From contig JAAMPI010000416.1 in the NCBI GenBank assembly GCA_013054445.1, positions 1 to 38,557 of the forward strand: a DNA stretch of 38,557 bases. Reading direction: 5' to 3'. Positions 10,958 through 21,579 of this stretch are shown here, piece by piece. Below the pieces are notes generated by a model. That model was not told the origin of the DNA, made no database searches, and saw only the letters and a list, made by a program, of their open reading frames with translations. This DNA comes from Cudoniella acicularis (lineage: Eukaryota; Ascomycota; Leotiomycetes; Helotiales; Helotiaceae). A program made the position numbers and the translations under genes. Each line of letters opens with the position of its first letter. The stretch's first letter is position 1.

Positions 10958-12024
10958 TTTGCCTTGCTGTTTGCTTCAGGCTCTGTAGAGTACGAGTGTG
11001 AGGCAGTTGAGTGTCCGCATCATCTGATTGCAGAGAAGTGTTGGAAGTAGTCAACAATCACTTGACGATGTAATTGAATACCTTAACAGGCAAGAACGTT
11101 AGCAAGTCAAGTGTTGCATTTACTAAAGCTGAAGAGCAAAATTAAAGTGGCTACGGCAAATTTGAGAAAGGATACTTTGAAGTGGTTGCTTCTCTTGTCG
11201 GGTGCGGGCTTTGGGAAGGAGACTTACCGTCTTCAAAAGAACTGATGACGGGGTGGCCTTCAACCAAGGAGAGGCGATGGAGCCGAGCAGACCGTATTCG
11301 AAGTCGCGCGAGTTGTCGCGTCACCGTGTGCCAAAGATGTTCCGAGTTAATGTTGACGTTGGACGGCGTGGCGCTGTATTGCCGTGAAGCGTGTGAATGT
11401 GGCGAGGAGACGCTTCGTGGCGTTGTAAGATGAAAGAGAGGTCAAAAGAAGCTTGTCTACCTTTTTATGACGCATGGAGTTGGTGAGGAGAGGAAATTGA
11501 AGCTCCTCTGGCGATTCTTCGAATCCGCCTCCAGACTTGAGAGTCAAAGGAGAGGAGAACAGTACCGCGCCAGAATTAAAGACGTGAAAGACGTTGGACA
11601 ATCAGGTAATGACCGGAAATTGAAGTGTTTTTGAGGTTATTCTGAAGTGTGAGATCGAATTTGTGTGAGGGAACGGGAGGGGTTCGACGCGCTCTGCCGA
11701 AAGGGGAAGGAACGCGAGGCGAGGACACTTCACGTGCTGTTCGTTCCTGCTGTTTACTTACTTCCATATTAGGACTGCACCTGAAAATGCAATTGGTTGA
11801 CGATCTCGGAATTGCGAAGTTCCGATCAACTTCTTTTGCTTCGAAGAAGAGTTTCAATGCAGTTTCCTTAAAACGCAAGAGTGATTTGGATCTCTTTACC
11901 TCCGCTCAACACTTTACCTCCTTAAACGAGACTCTCGCTTTCCATAGCCGGAAAAGAGAAAAAAACAATTGCTCATATAGCACAGGACATTGAAAAATCT
12001 CTAATTGCCATCTCCCACTGACAT
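10958..12024. other. Intergenic: promoter side of the axis-like gene
   Basis: No gene recognised. The open frames of 60-114 codons on both strands overlap one another and show no family resemblance or conserved domain. The stretch holds the 5' region of the large coiled-coil gene and the 3' flank of the NTF2-like gene. Confidence 0.5.
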
Positions 12025-12839
12025 TCAATCCTGCTTTCCACCCTTCAACTCCTCCCACGACCCCCTAATCCACGCTAAATTAGCAGCCAACGCGCAAATC
12101 CTCCACGGATTGCCCGCTTTCTCCGTCTTTACCAGCTTAAGATTGAAACCTCCCTACAATTTGTTAGCTTCAATTATCCACACGGCCACAATAAAATAGA
12201 GGAAACCTACGCCATTCTGCACCTCCACAGGCTCACCCTCCGTCTTCCTATGCAACGTCACGAAACTGTTCCCTATGACAGGCACCTCCTTCGGAGCCGT
12301 GACATTCTCTCCCGGCTGTGGAAGCTCGATCAGGAGGCACCTATGGTGAGATTATCGTCAGTACCTTCTTTCTTTCAAATTTCCTTTTCGTTTGTCGAAA
12401 TAAAACTCAAATCTTGCTCTTTGAACTCGATTTCCATCATCCGCAGGGAAGACCAGAAGAAAAGAACTAAAAGAAGGAGACGACGAACGTATTAACATGC
12501 TGCCACTTATCAGCACCACAACCCTCCAACTGCATTTTCCAGCTCTCCACCTGTCCCTTCCCGGTGAAAATTTTGGGCTGCCCGCCAAACATGGTAGTGT
12601 AATCAACCAAAACTTCATCTGCAAACACTTCGTTTTCAAGCTCTATCCATTTGGACATATCGAGGTAGAGGCACTATTTTCTTGGTGTTAGTATTTTATA
12701 CTAAAAGAAGGAAAGGGACGAAGCGGAAAAGGGGGAGGGGGAAGGAAGGGGAAGGGAAGGGTAGTAATACCATTTTCGTAACAACATCATGGATATTAGC
12801 TCTATCCAAGAGATACGATTCGATGGCATATTTCGCCAT
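12025..12839 (-). CDS. SnoaL/NTF2-like domain protein
   Basis: Four exons (12839-12771, 12673-12489, 12340-12211, 12153-12025) give 170 residues with no frame correction. The protein begins MAKYAIESYLLDRANIHDVV, then YLDMSKWIELENEVFADEVL and DYTTMFGG, and ends in ICALAANLAWIRGSWEELKG. A helical start, a W..L...F..D....DY motif and later beta strands (GNSFVTLHRK) fit the SnoaL-like cone fold. In fungi these small proteins include polyketide cyclases, dehydratases and many of unknown substrate. Intron 1 (12674-12770) has a clear CTAAC branch site. The second donor (GTTCGT at 12488) is unusual, but it is the one that keeps phase and joins QHVNT to CLLIELPQPG. The start is the ATG in good register; in-frame codons upstream are Lys-rich and probably 5' UTR. 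Substrate unknown. Confidence 0.75.
12690..12770. repeat. Purine-rich (GGGAA)-type tract inside an intron
   Basis: The plus strand is almost purely G/A here, with irregular GGAAGGGG units. It lies within the first intron of the NTF2-like gene, where it forms the pyrimidine tract on the coding strand. A further T/C-rich stretch lies just upstream of that gene's ATG (about 12840-12900). Confidence 0.7.
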
Positions 12840-13632
12840 TTTTGCTGTCTTTTTCTTTCTCTCTGTCTTTGCCTTTGTCTTTTTCTCAAGTTTTTTTTTA
12901 AGGCTCAATTCTCAATGTTCAATTCTACCCCTCAAAAAGTTAAAGCAGTCAGTACCAACAAACATCCTCTTAAATACACTCACATCAACACCAACACGCA
13001 CCAACACCAACCATGCCACCCCGTATTATCCCTCCCCTATTCACCTCCTTTATTCCTTCCTCATCCTTCCTTCAGCCATTCGGCCCAAATAATTCCCCGA
13101 CTTCGCGCTTCGCCCTCGCACCCGCTTACACCCGCCTCTAACTCCGGCTTTTAGAAGGCGCATGCATACACATAAACCTAAAAGCGGAAATAAGAAAAGG
13201 GGTTAACTCTGTACCTGCGTGTAAACTTTAAACTGCGAATGGTGTCCTGTGGGCATAGTAAGTGCGGGGTTACCCGCGGGTACCCGGGTTGGGTTGGATA
13301 TGAAGGGGTATCCACCTCCCAGAAAACCCAGGGTACCCGCGGAGAACCCGAGTTTTTTTTTATACGTACTCTGTTCCCAGAGTATTCTTGGGAAACCTGC
13401 CCGTTGAAGCTGGTGGTTATATATTAGAGAGGTGAGAATATGACATCATTTATAACATTGTAAGACCAACTTTTGGTATTTGACGTTTTACTGTACTATA
13501 CAGCTCCCTCCCTCTAGCTCACTCACGCATCACACTCATTTACCCCCAATAATCCGCTCAGTTGTCTGCTTCCAAGTCCCGGAGTCCTTTGCGGGAGAAG
13601 ATCTCCATACTTCACCATAACGCAACATCACA
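12840..13632. other. Intergenic between the NTF2-like gene and PEX1
   Basis: No gene recognised. It holds the likely promoter of the NTF2-like gene (C/T-rich, 12840-13140), an imperfect G+C-rich inverted repeat (13268-13348), and the 3' flank of PEX1. The open frame at 12682-13092 mixes the intron with promoter sequence and is not a gene. Confidence 0.5.
13268..13348. repeat. Imperfect G+C-rich inverted repeat
   Basis: Arms of 21 bp at 13268-13288 and 13328-13348 match as reverse complements at 18 positions by hand, separated by about 39 bp. The left arm contains the perfect palindrome TACCCGCGGGTA. Its G+C content stands out from the surrounding sequence. It might form a hairpin or mark the ends of a small non-autonomous element; no coding potential is seen. 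Confidence 0.6.
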
Positions 13633-16600
13633 TCAAGCTCGTCCTCCCCCAACATCCCTCGTCCCCTCACCACTCTTCATCTCCCCATTCCTCCCTACAA
13701 CAAACTCGCGATAAATAGCCGCCAACCGCACCCTATCCTGTGCACTAATACTCGCCCTCGTACTCTGTAAACTCTTCTCCACATGCTTCCACGCAATCAC
13801 CACCTCCTGTTGTTCCTTCTCTTCTCTCTGGCCCCCCTTTTCGCCACCTCGCCCTTCAATTTGGCCCTTTTGCGCGGCTTTCGCTCGTCTTTTCGCCGCT
13901 TTGATCTCTGCCAGTTTGGAAGAGATGGCGGAGCGCTCGGCGAGGAGCTTGCTCTTGTTGTTGCCGCCTTTAGATCGAGCTTCATTCTCAGCGCGGTCTT
14001 CTTCTTCGCCGTAGCGGAATTGGATAAAATTCTTGTTTGTGGGTGTAGCGCCATTGGTTCCATTTGTGCGTTTGGCACCAACGTCGTGTTGATCGTGGTC
14101 TCCTAGCACGTCGTGAATGGCTTCAAGATGGGCGTTGTAAATAAGAGCTTGGAGATCCGCACCGCTGTAGCCTTCTGTTCTGCTGGCAATTTCTGGGAGG
14201 GCATCAATGACATCTTCGCTGAGCCTGAGCTTCTTGCCGAGCGCCTGGAGGATGTCGACTCTGTCGTCTAGGTCGGGAAGATCACAGATTAGGCTCTTGT
14301 CTAATCTACCTGGCCGCAGCAATGCCGGGTCGATCAAGTCTGGTCGAGATGTAGCAGCCAGCACATAAACGCCTGACAAGCCTTCCGCGCCGTCCATTTG
14401 AGTGAGCAGCTGGTTGACAACACGATCCGTAACGCCAGTAGAGTCGTGTCCTCGTTTCGGTGCAATGGAATCGAACTCGTCAAAGAATAGTACACAGGGC
14501 CTCGCAGCTTCGGCCCTTTCGAAAAGATCCCGAACAGACTTTTCTGACGCACCAATATATTTGTTGAGAATTTCGGGGCCTTTGACCGAAATGAAATTCA
14601 GACCGCATTCTCCTGCCACCGCCGAAGCCAGCATCGTTTTTCCGCATCCAGGATATCCGTAAAGGAGGAGACCAGATCGTAATCGAAGGGGGCATTGGGC
14701 AAAGATTGGCGCATAGGTAGTCGGGTATTGTAATGTCTCGAGGAGAATCTTTCGCGTGGCATGGAGACCTCCAATGGATGCGAATGTGGTTGTACTGGTT
14801 TGTAGAGTGACATTTCGAAGAGATGCGGGAGTGAAGCCTTTCAAGGCATTATTGAAATCTTCTCTGGAGAGTGATATGGAGGTAGCTTCTGTATTTTTGG
14901 AAGACAGAGATACGGACCGTATCATTGCCTCATTTCGAGCTCGTCCAACAAGTAGAACTAGATCGCCAGGCATGTATCCGTCGGCTTCGCCAGCGAGGTC
15001 GAGGAAATCAAGGTCAGGGGAAATGAAAAATCCATCTGCTTTCCCAGAAGAGTTGGGTCGACTTGCCACACTGGACCCGTCCATCCAAGCACCTTCTTCC
15101 TCGCCAGCGCTACCATCTGCTGTCGTTGGTCGGCTGGTAAGTATTGCTTTGCTCGCATGCGGGTCTTGATCAGTTGCATTTTGCCTGACAACCATTTCCA
15201 TGACTCTTCTTCTCCCTTCCTTGTTCGGGGCTTTCAACCCAATGATCTCGCGAACAACGTGTCCACCTACAATGACGTTGTGAAGCGATTCCTTTGCCTG
15301 AGCAGTTGCAAGTAGGACAACGCCACTATCTCGTCCACAATATTGTCTTACAACACTGCAAATGCCTTCGCTGATTTGTCGGCTTCGACCATTGTCATTC
15401 CCAACTTCGAGCTCTGTCTCAGTAGGACACAATTTGTCCAGATCATCTAATACAACAAGTGACTTGCCGCCAAACCTAGCACCCCAAGAAGCATTCATGA
15501 ATATCCTAGCGAACGTTTCCTTTATCGTAGAGATTTGGGTCTCATGAGTTACGAGCTTCCGGCATGAGAAATAAGTAGTATGGAATAGCGTTTCGGACCG
15601 CAAACGATGGGCAAGAAGCTGTGCAACAGAACTTTTTCCAGAGCCGAGAGCTCCAGTGAGCAACACTGACGACATATGGGTGAGATGTGATTGAAGTTGT
15701 TCGAGAAGGTTATCAATACCGACAAGTGTAGGTGCACATAATGGGAGAGGGTCCCCAACGCTGTTGCTTTTGGAGGCAAATAATGGTCTAGGTATTGCAG
15801 CTTGCACTTCGACAGTAAATTTTCGTTCGGATCCAAGGAACCAGGCACAATACTTCTTCGTGCTGTCTGGAAGGCGATCAAAGCGAAGTATTCCGCCTTC
15901 CCATCCTGATATTGGAGATGATGGCTCCCCAAGAATGAGACCATCAGTGAGGGGCCCATCGAAAAGACCATCGGAATCTCCTTGTTTTCCATAGAGCTTC
16001 AAGAGACGCTTTGATGCCTCTTCCCGTTCTGAATTTGTTTCCCCACCAAATTTGAGCCCGCTTGGGGCCTTGGTCGTGCTCGTAGAGAATGGGTAAACTT
16101 TTAATACTTGGGCATTGCTCTTTGGCGTAGGCTGGGAGGGATCTTCTGACCTCTTTGCCACCGACTTCTCTAGCTGTGTAGGGGCAGGTTCAAGCTTTAC
16201 GACTCCGCCTACCAGACCTTCACAAGCCATAGATGCACACAATGCGGATGACAGGGCAATATGTTGACTATCGGGAGGATCATCCCATGGCATAAGGCGC
16301 GCAACAACCTTCGAAGCGATCTTTCCCACATCTTTCAAGTTCTCAATATCTTGTTGCTGACGTTGAGGGTCGATAGGATTTTGCAAAGTTGCAGGCTTCA
16401 CAACACTAACGCTTGCCCACGTAATACCCTTTAAGGTCTTAGAAAGTAGCACATCTCGATCAACCCAAACTCTCAATCCTTCATCCGCCATTTCATGGGT
16501 CTCTTCAAACCATTCGTAGCAAACGCTTCGATCTAGCCCTCTGAAGAACATGGCAGGTCGGTTTTCTTCGTGACCACTCCTTCTCCGTACCGTACTTGCG

Positions 16601-17418
16601 CCACTTCTACCTCCTGCGCTCTTCCTCGAGGTAACACTTCTATTTTCTCCTGATGAACGTGCTGGCTTTGATCTTGATTTCGGCGCGACGATGACCTCGC
16701 TATCAGGCGCTAGTTTTGCGAAAGGAGAAGTCGATGGAGGAGCAGGCACAAGGGTAGTAATTATGATATTGGCTGTAGATGTGGGAGAGAGATGCAATGT
16801 GAGAGGATGTGGTGCGGGCGTTGGACCATTGGCCGGGACATAACTGGGATTGGGCAAAGCCCTTATTTGCGAAAGAAGATTGAGCTCGAGAAATGTCGCA
16901 TGTAGCTCTATGATTTCCCAATCATCTGGCGTAAGAGGTTCAATATGAACAGTATGTACTACTGGTGGATCCATGTGAATGCTTGCCGTTACTTTCTGCC
17001 CATCTGCTATTCCCAAGGTCCGCGCAAAGGTCGCGTCCATCTCCACAAGAGGGACTTCTTGCTCTCTTGCACTGCTTCCTCTCGTGCCACTTATTCCATC
17101 TCTGCTAACAATGGGCGCAAGCTTGCGCTTGCTCTGCATGCCCGTCCATCCCACGAATACCGACCGTTGGGTTGGAGCTCCATTCGTTTGGTTCGACTGA
17201 CTTGGAATGCGATAACTCAGTTCTATAACAATATTTTGCGCCAACTAAACGCCTGTCAGTATATTGATTTCGAATTCATCTGGGCAATATACCGTATTGA
17301 CGTTGATCAGCAGCGAGCAGAGCGATGGAGGGAGGTTGACCAAGCAGCTTTTAAGGTTGTGAATAAGGGATATCTCTGCAGGTGTCGCCTGACTGCCGCG
17401 CCTCCTATCTGGTGCCAT
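13633..17418 (-). CDS. PEX1: Peroxisomal biogenesis factor 1 (PEX1), AAA ATPase
   Basis: PEX1 pairs with PEX6 on the peroxisome membrane and pulls ubiquitinated PEX5 back to the cytosol. Exon 1 (17418-17293) gives MAPDRRRGSQATPAEISLIH and ends at NVNT. A 48-bp intron (17245-17292) follows, and exon 2 (17244-13633) continues LAQNIVIELSYR, for 1,245 residues. The N-terminal PEX1 double-psi-barrel region precedes two AAA modules. D1 has a Walker A at about residue 573 (GALGSGKSSVA) and the segment LVVLDDLDKL. D2 has a Walker A at about 903 (GYPGCGKTMLA), Walker B VLFFDEFDSIAP at about 960, and the second-region-of-homology segment ATSRPDLIDPALLRPGRLDK. The D2 signature is the well-conserved active ring, as usual for PEX1. 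The C-terminal tail is Lys/Glu-rich. The reading frame is uninterrupted for 3.6 kb. It is divergent from MCM7 with a shared promoter. Confidence 0.95.
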
Positions 17419-17592
17419 GATCAGAGAACAAGTAGACAAGAAACGGTGAAGAGTGAAGTGAAAAGTAAATATCAACTCCCTTCAGCAGCTTGTGAAGCTC
17501 TCGCATCCGTTCGGCAATTGAGCCTCGGCAAAGAGAAATCCCGAGCTGTGGCTGAAGCCAGCTGTGGCTTCACACATGTGGCTGATACCACA

Positions 17593-17607
17593 ACGCGAAA
17601 ATTCGCG
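17593..17607. promoter_or_regulatory. MBF/E2F-like inverted site
   Basis: ACGCGAAAATTCGCG holds two facing half-sites, CGCGAA and TTCGCG, around a 2-base spacer. CGCGAAA is the core recognised by MBF/SBF- and E2F-type factors. The site is about 250 bp upstream of the MCM7 ATG and about 175 bp upstream of the PEX1 ATG. Confidence 0.5.
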
Positions 17608-17629
17608 GTCTCCTTGATTTCTCGCGTCG

Positions 17630-17635
17630 ACGCGT
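17630..17635. promoter_or_regulatory. MluI cell-cycle box (ACGCGT)
   Basis: A perfect ACGCGT, the MBF (Mbp1-Swi6) binding core, lies 23 bp from the E2F-like inverted site and about 220 bp upstream of the MCM7 start codon. A single 6-mer would be weak evidence; the cluster in front of a replication gene makes it credible. Confidence 0.5.
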
Positions 17636-17856
17636 ATCTGGAAACGAAGTTCCATTTCAGTACCCGCCATCTGCCAGACCCTTTCTTGCGACACCAACCC
17701 CTCGATCAACAATTCAAAATTGCCCTCAACGCCGACGCATCTTCAATTCTGTCGCAAGAAGACAATATCCACCGCGAAATCTACGCACCCTCTGCCCCAT
17801 CATTTCATTCATCCTGAGCCGCAACCCTCCCCTCGAATTCAGGGGCTTTGCGCAAG

Positions 17857-20528
17857 ATGGCGCTTCTACAATTCCCGGCGCCTGTCAGCTATGAAGCGCA
17901 TCAAGGTATGTTGTCGCATACCATAGAGAGTTCTGTAGATATACTTACCAGTTGAACAGAGGCCTTCGAAGAATTCTTGCGGACCTTCAAAACATCTCCA
18001 GCCTCTGCTATTACCCATGCGCTTGGGGATATGAATATTGATGAGGACGAATTGAGCGACGAATATGATTTCATGGATGACGACGATGATGAAGGGCAGG
18101 CTGCCCGGAGACAGGCAAGGGCTCAGGCGAAGATTCCGAAACTCAAGTATTTGGACCTACTACAGAAGATCGCAGATAGATATGAAGACGAGATCACAAT
18201 TGATCTAGATGATATTGCGAAGGTGGGTACATTGCCTTATTTTGCGCCAAGTAGTGCTAACTTTTTTGTAGTTTGATGACATGTTAAAGGAGAATGGAAC
18301 GCCAATGAAATTGGTTGAGTCTATTGAAACGAATGCGAAGCATTATCTCGATGTGATGGCGAAGGCGGTGGATAATGTCATGCCAGACCCTACAAGAGAG
18401 ATGAAGTAAGGAGTCTGAGGATTTGCCAGAGGAATAAATGCTAACTAACCTTTAGCTATAAAGACGATGTGCTCGATGTCCTTATGGCCCAGCGAACAGC
18501 ACGCAATAATGCTTTATTACGAGCGGCCGCAGAGCAAACTGATCTTGCCATGGACCCCGAGCTCTTCCCCGCGGAATTAACCCGTCGATATACACTCAAC
18601 TTCAAGCCTCGAACAGAGAGTGACGAGCCTCTTAAGGCTTTGGCAGTACGACAAATTCGTGGAGAGCACCTAGGGCATTTGATTACTGTACGAGGAATCA
18701 CCACCCGGGTTTCAGACGTCAAGCCGACCGTGGAGGTGAACGCTTATACTTGCGACCGTTGCGGGTGTGAAATTTTCCAACCGGTTGGATCGCGGACTTA
18801 CGGACCACTCACGGAATGCCCTTCCAAAGACTGCGAAATAAATCAAACTAAAGGTCAATTACACCACTCTACAAGGGCCTCAAAATTTCAGCCGTTCCAG
18901 GAAGTTAAGATCCAGGAGATGGCTGAACAAGTTCCAGTCGGCCACATCCCAAGAATGTTGACAATTTTGTGTCATGGTGCTTTGGTCCGTCGAATTAATC
19001 CTGGCGACGTTGTTGATGTTGCCGGTATTTTCTTGCCTACGCCATATACAGGCTTCAAGGCCATCCGAGCAGGCCTCCTCACAGACACCTATCTAGAGGC
19101 CCAGCACGTGATTCAACACAAAAAGGCATATGAAGATCTTGCAATCGATAACCGGGTCTTCAAGCGTATTGAGCAATACCGGGCCTCAGGTCATGTCTAC
19201 GAGTATCTAGCGAAGTCTATTGCTCCTGAAATTTATGGCCATCTGGATGTCAAGAAAGCACTTTTGTTGCTATTGGTCGGTGGCGTCACCAAAGTGATGG
19301 GTGATGGTATGCGAATCAGAGGAGACATCAATGTTTGCTTGATGGGTGATCCCGGTGTGGCCAAATCTCAATTGTTAAAATATATCACGAAGGTTGCCCC
19401 TCGAGGAGTCTACACAACTGGTCGAGGAAGCAGTGGCGTTGGTCTCACCGCCGCTGTTATGAAGGATCCAGTAACCGATGAAATGATTTTGGAAGGAGGT
19501 GCTCTTGTCCTTGCTGACAACGGTATCTGCTGTATCGATGAATTTGATAAGATGGACGACAGTGACAGGACAGCCATTCACGAAGTCATGGAGCAGCAAA
19601 CTATCTCCATATCCAAGGCCGGAATTTCCACAACCTTGAATGCTCGGACATCGATCCTAGCTGCAGCAAATCCTCTTTATGGTCGCTACAATCCTCGAAT
19701 CTCCCCTGTCGAAAATATCAACCTTCCAGCCGCTCTCCTGTCCCGTTTTGACATTCTTTTCCTTATCCTGGACACACCTACACGAGACACAGATGCTCTC
19801 CTCGCCCGCCACGTAACATATGTTCACATGAACAATAAGCACCCAGATACGGATGGCGTCGTCTTCACGCCTCACGAAGTCCGGCAATATGTTGCCCAAG
19901 CACGAACTTTCCGCCCAATCGTTCCCACAGCCGTCTCGGAATATATGGTAAAGGCATACGTAAAGATGCGTGAACAGCAATCGAGAGATGAAAAGAACAA
20001 GAAACAATTCGCACACACGTCACCACGTACACTGCTTGGTGTTCTCCGTCTAGCACAAGCGCTAGCTCGTCTTAGATTCAGCGAAGAAGTGGTACAAGAT
20101 GATGTCGATGAAGCTTTGCGACTCATCGAAGCCAGCAAGGAGAGTTTGTATCAAGATCAAGATGGGTATAGGAAAGATATGTCTCCAAGCTCGAGAATCT
20201 ACAACATGGTCCGAGCTCTTGCCGAATCAGGCCAATGCCGACCAGATGACGCGGATGAGGATGATGACGAAACGTTGGGAATGGAATTAAGCATGAAGAA
20301 AATCAGGGACCGAGTCCTTGCCAAGGCATTCACAGAAGATCAATGGCAGACTGCTGTCATGGAATATACCAATCTTGATGTAAGCCTCCCATTTCTTTTC
20401 AACTTCCTATATGGATTTGCTAACACACATATCAGATTTGGCAAACAGCAGGAAACGGCACACGCCTTATTTTCATCGTTTCGGAAGCTGCTCACATGGC
20501 CCGAGACGCGGAGTTTGAGATGGAGTAA
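17857..20528 (+). CDS. MCM7: DNA replication licensing factor MCM7
   Basis: Subunit of the MCM2-7 replicative helicase, which licenses origins and unwinds DNA as part of CMG. Five exons (17857-17905, 17960-18222, 18272-18405, 18456-20379, 20436-20528) give 820 residues, typical for MCM7. The start reads [20 protein letters not shown]. An acidic patch ([13 protein letters not shown]) follows. The zinc finger has CDRC and ECPSKDC (about 246-275). The AAA+ core has Walker [12 protein letters not shown] (about 445), Walker B CIDEFDKM (about 508) and the arginine finger SRFD (about 577). The last exon replaces an intron read-through with [14 protein letters not shown] and ends DAEFEME. All junctions keep phase and no correction is needed. 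It is divergent from PEX1, with MBF-type sites upstream. Confidence 0.97.
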
Positions 20529-21579
20529 ACGCATAATGCCCAGGTTCGGGTTCGGGTTTCAATCGCATAGGTATATGTTGCAGGAGTTATAGGATATTGT
20601 GTTTGTTTTAAGTCAAAAGGGGGCGCGCATTGTTGATACCGCTATTAGAGTAGAGTTAGTGCCCTAATTGAATACTTCTACTATTTTACCCCCTCTTTTC
20701 CTGTGGTTGGGAATAAGAGCTTCATGATGTGGGAAACCCAAGATTTACAGCGCTAGCTGCGTATCCAAACTTGTTTATCTTTCAATAAAGCCAATTATTC
20801 TTCATAGTAGAATTCCTGCTTGGAGTAGTCTCCTAATTTCCGAATTACTCTCGATATGAAGTCCGCCTCGCCAATAATAACTCTTCCCCACGGGCGTGTA
20901 CTGTATTGACTTGTACTCCTATTGCATGTTGCAATTCAACCCCGCTTGGAGGCTCATTCCATTAATACATACATCGCCATTCTATTCAGCCTCAAAACAG
21001 ATTGCGGCCTTCCTAAGTAGAGGTCAGATTTAATAAGTATTAATTGCAGAGAATTAATTTGTGTTGAAGGGCCTATGGGGCTGTGCGGACGCGATGAACT
21101 ATCATCGGGACTGTAATTGGTAATTAGCGAGGTCCCACAGGGCTGGATAAATACTATGAAAATATACGATATGGAAGCCCATGGCATTGTCGTATTAACT
21201 TGAGGCAGTGTCTGTCTTCTTTCATTTACTTTTGATATTATGCACATTGCGGATTCATCGTTGCAAACTTTTGGTGCTTTCCTTGATCGCTACTCAACTA
21301 TGAAAATGTTCTGCATTGCTGTGAGATCGTGGCATTTGGATCACACTGCCGTGGGGGGCTGATGAGGGTAAATTGAGCAATGGTAGCACCATTTTGAACG
21401 GCTAATTACAGCCTGGTAGGTTCTGTTCCAAGCATTCTATTGATAAAACCTCGAGTTCCATTTTATATCCATAGGTGAGTCGACTCCACAGAACGTTATC
21501 TCTGCTACAAATCCTTTAAACGAAAATATTTACTTCAATCAATACATGTTCGATCGAATTGCAATTATCGCGGCCCACC
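20529..21579. other. Intergenic: end of the housekeeping block
   Basis: MCM7 3' flank followed by sequence with no recognisable gene. A 97-codon minus-strand frame (20954-21247) has no family resemblance. The last 100 bp are the 5' flank of the membrane-protein gene. The boundary between conserved and accessory gene content lies here. Confidence 0.5.

Larger units (their letters stand above)
17419..17856. promoter_or_regulatory. Shared promoter between PEX1 and MCM7
   Basis: These 438 bp separate the two divergent ATG codons and must hold both core promoters. The open frames across it are chance. It carries the MBF/E2F-like sites listed separately. Replication genes such as MCM7 are G1/S-regulated in fungi, which is what such sites would provide; whether PEX1 shares the control is unknown. 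Confidence 0.7.

Noticed and set aside
16945..17817. 290-codon plus-strand frame opposite PEX1 exon 1 and the shared promoter
   Set aside because: It is antisense to the PEX1 start and crosses the promoter; no domain recognised.
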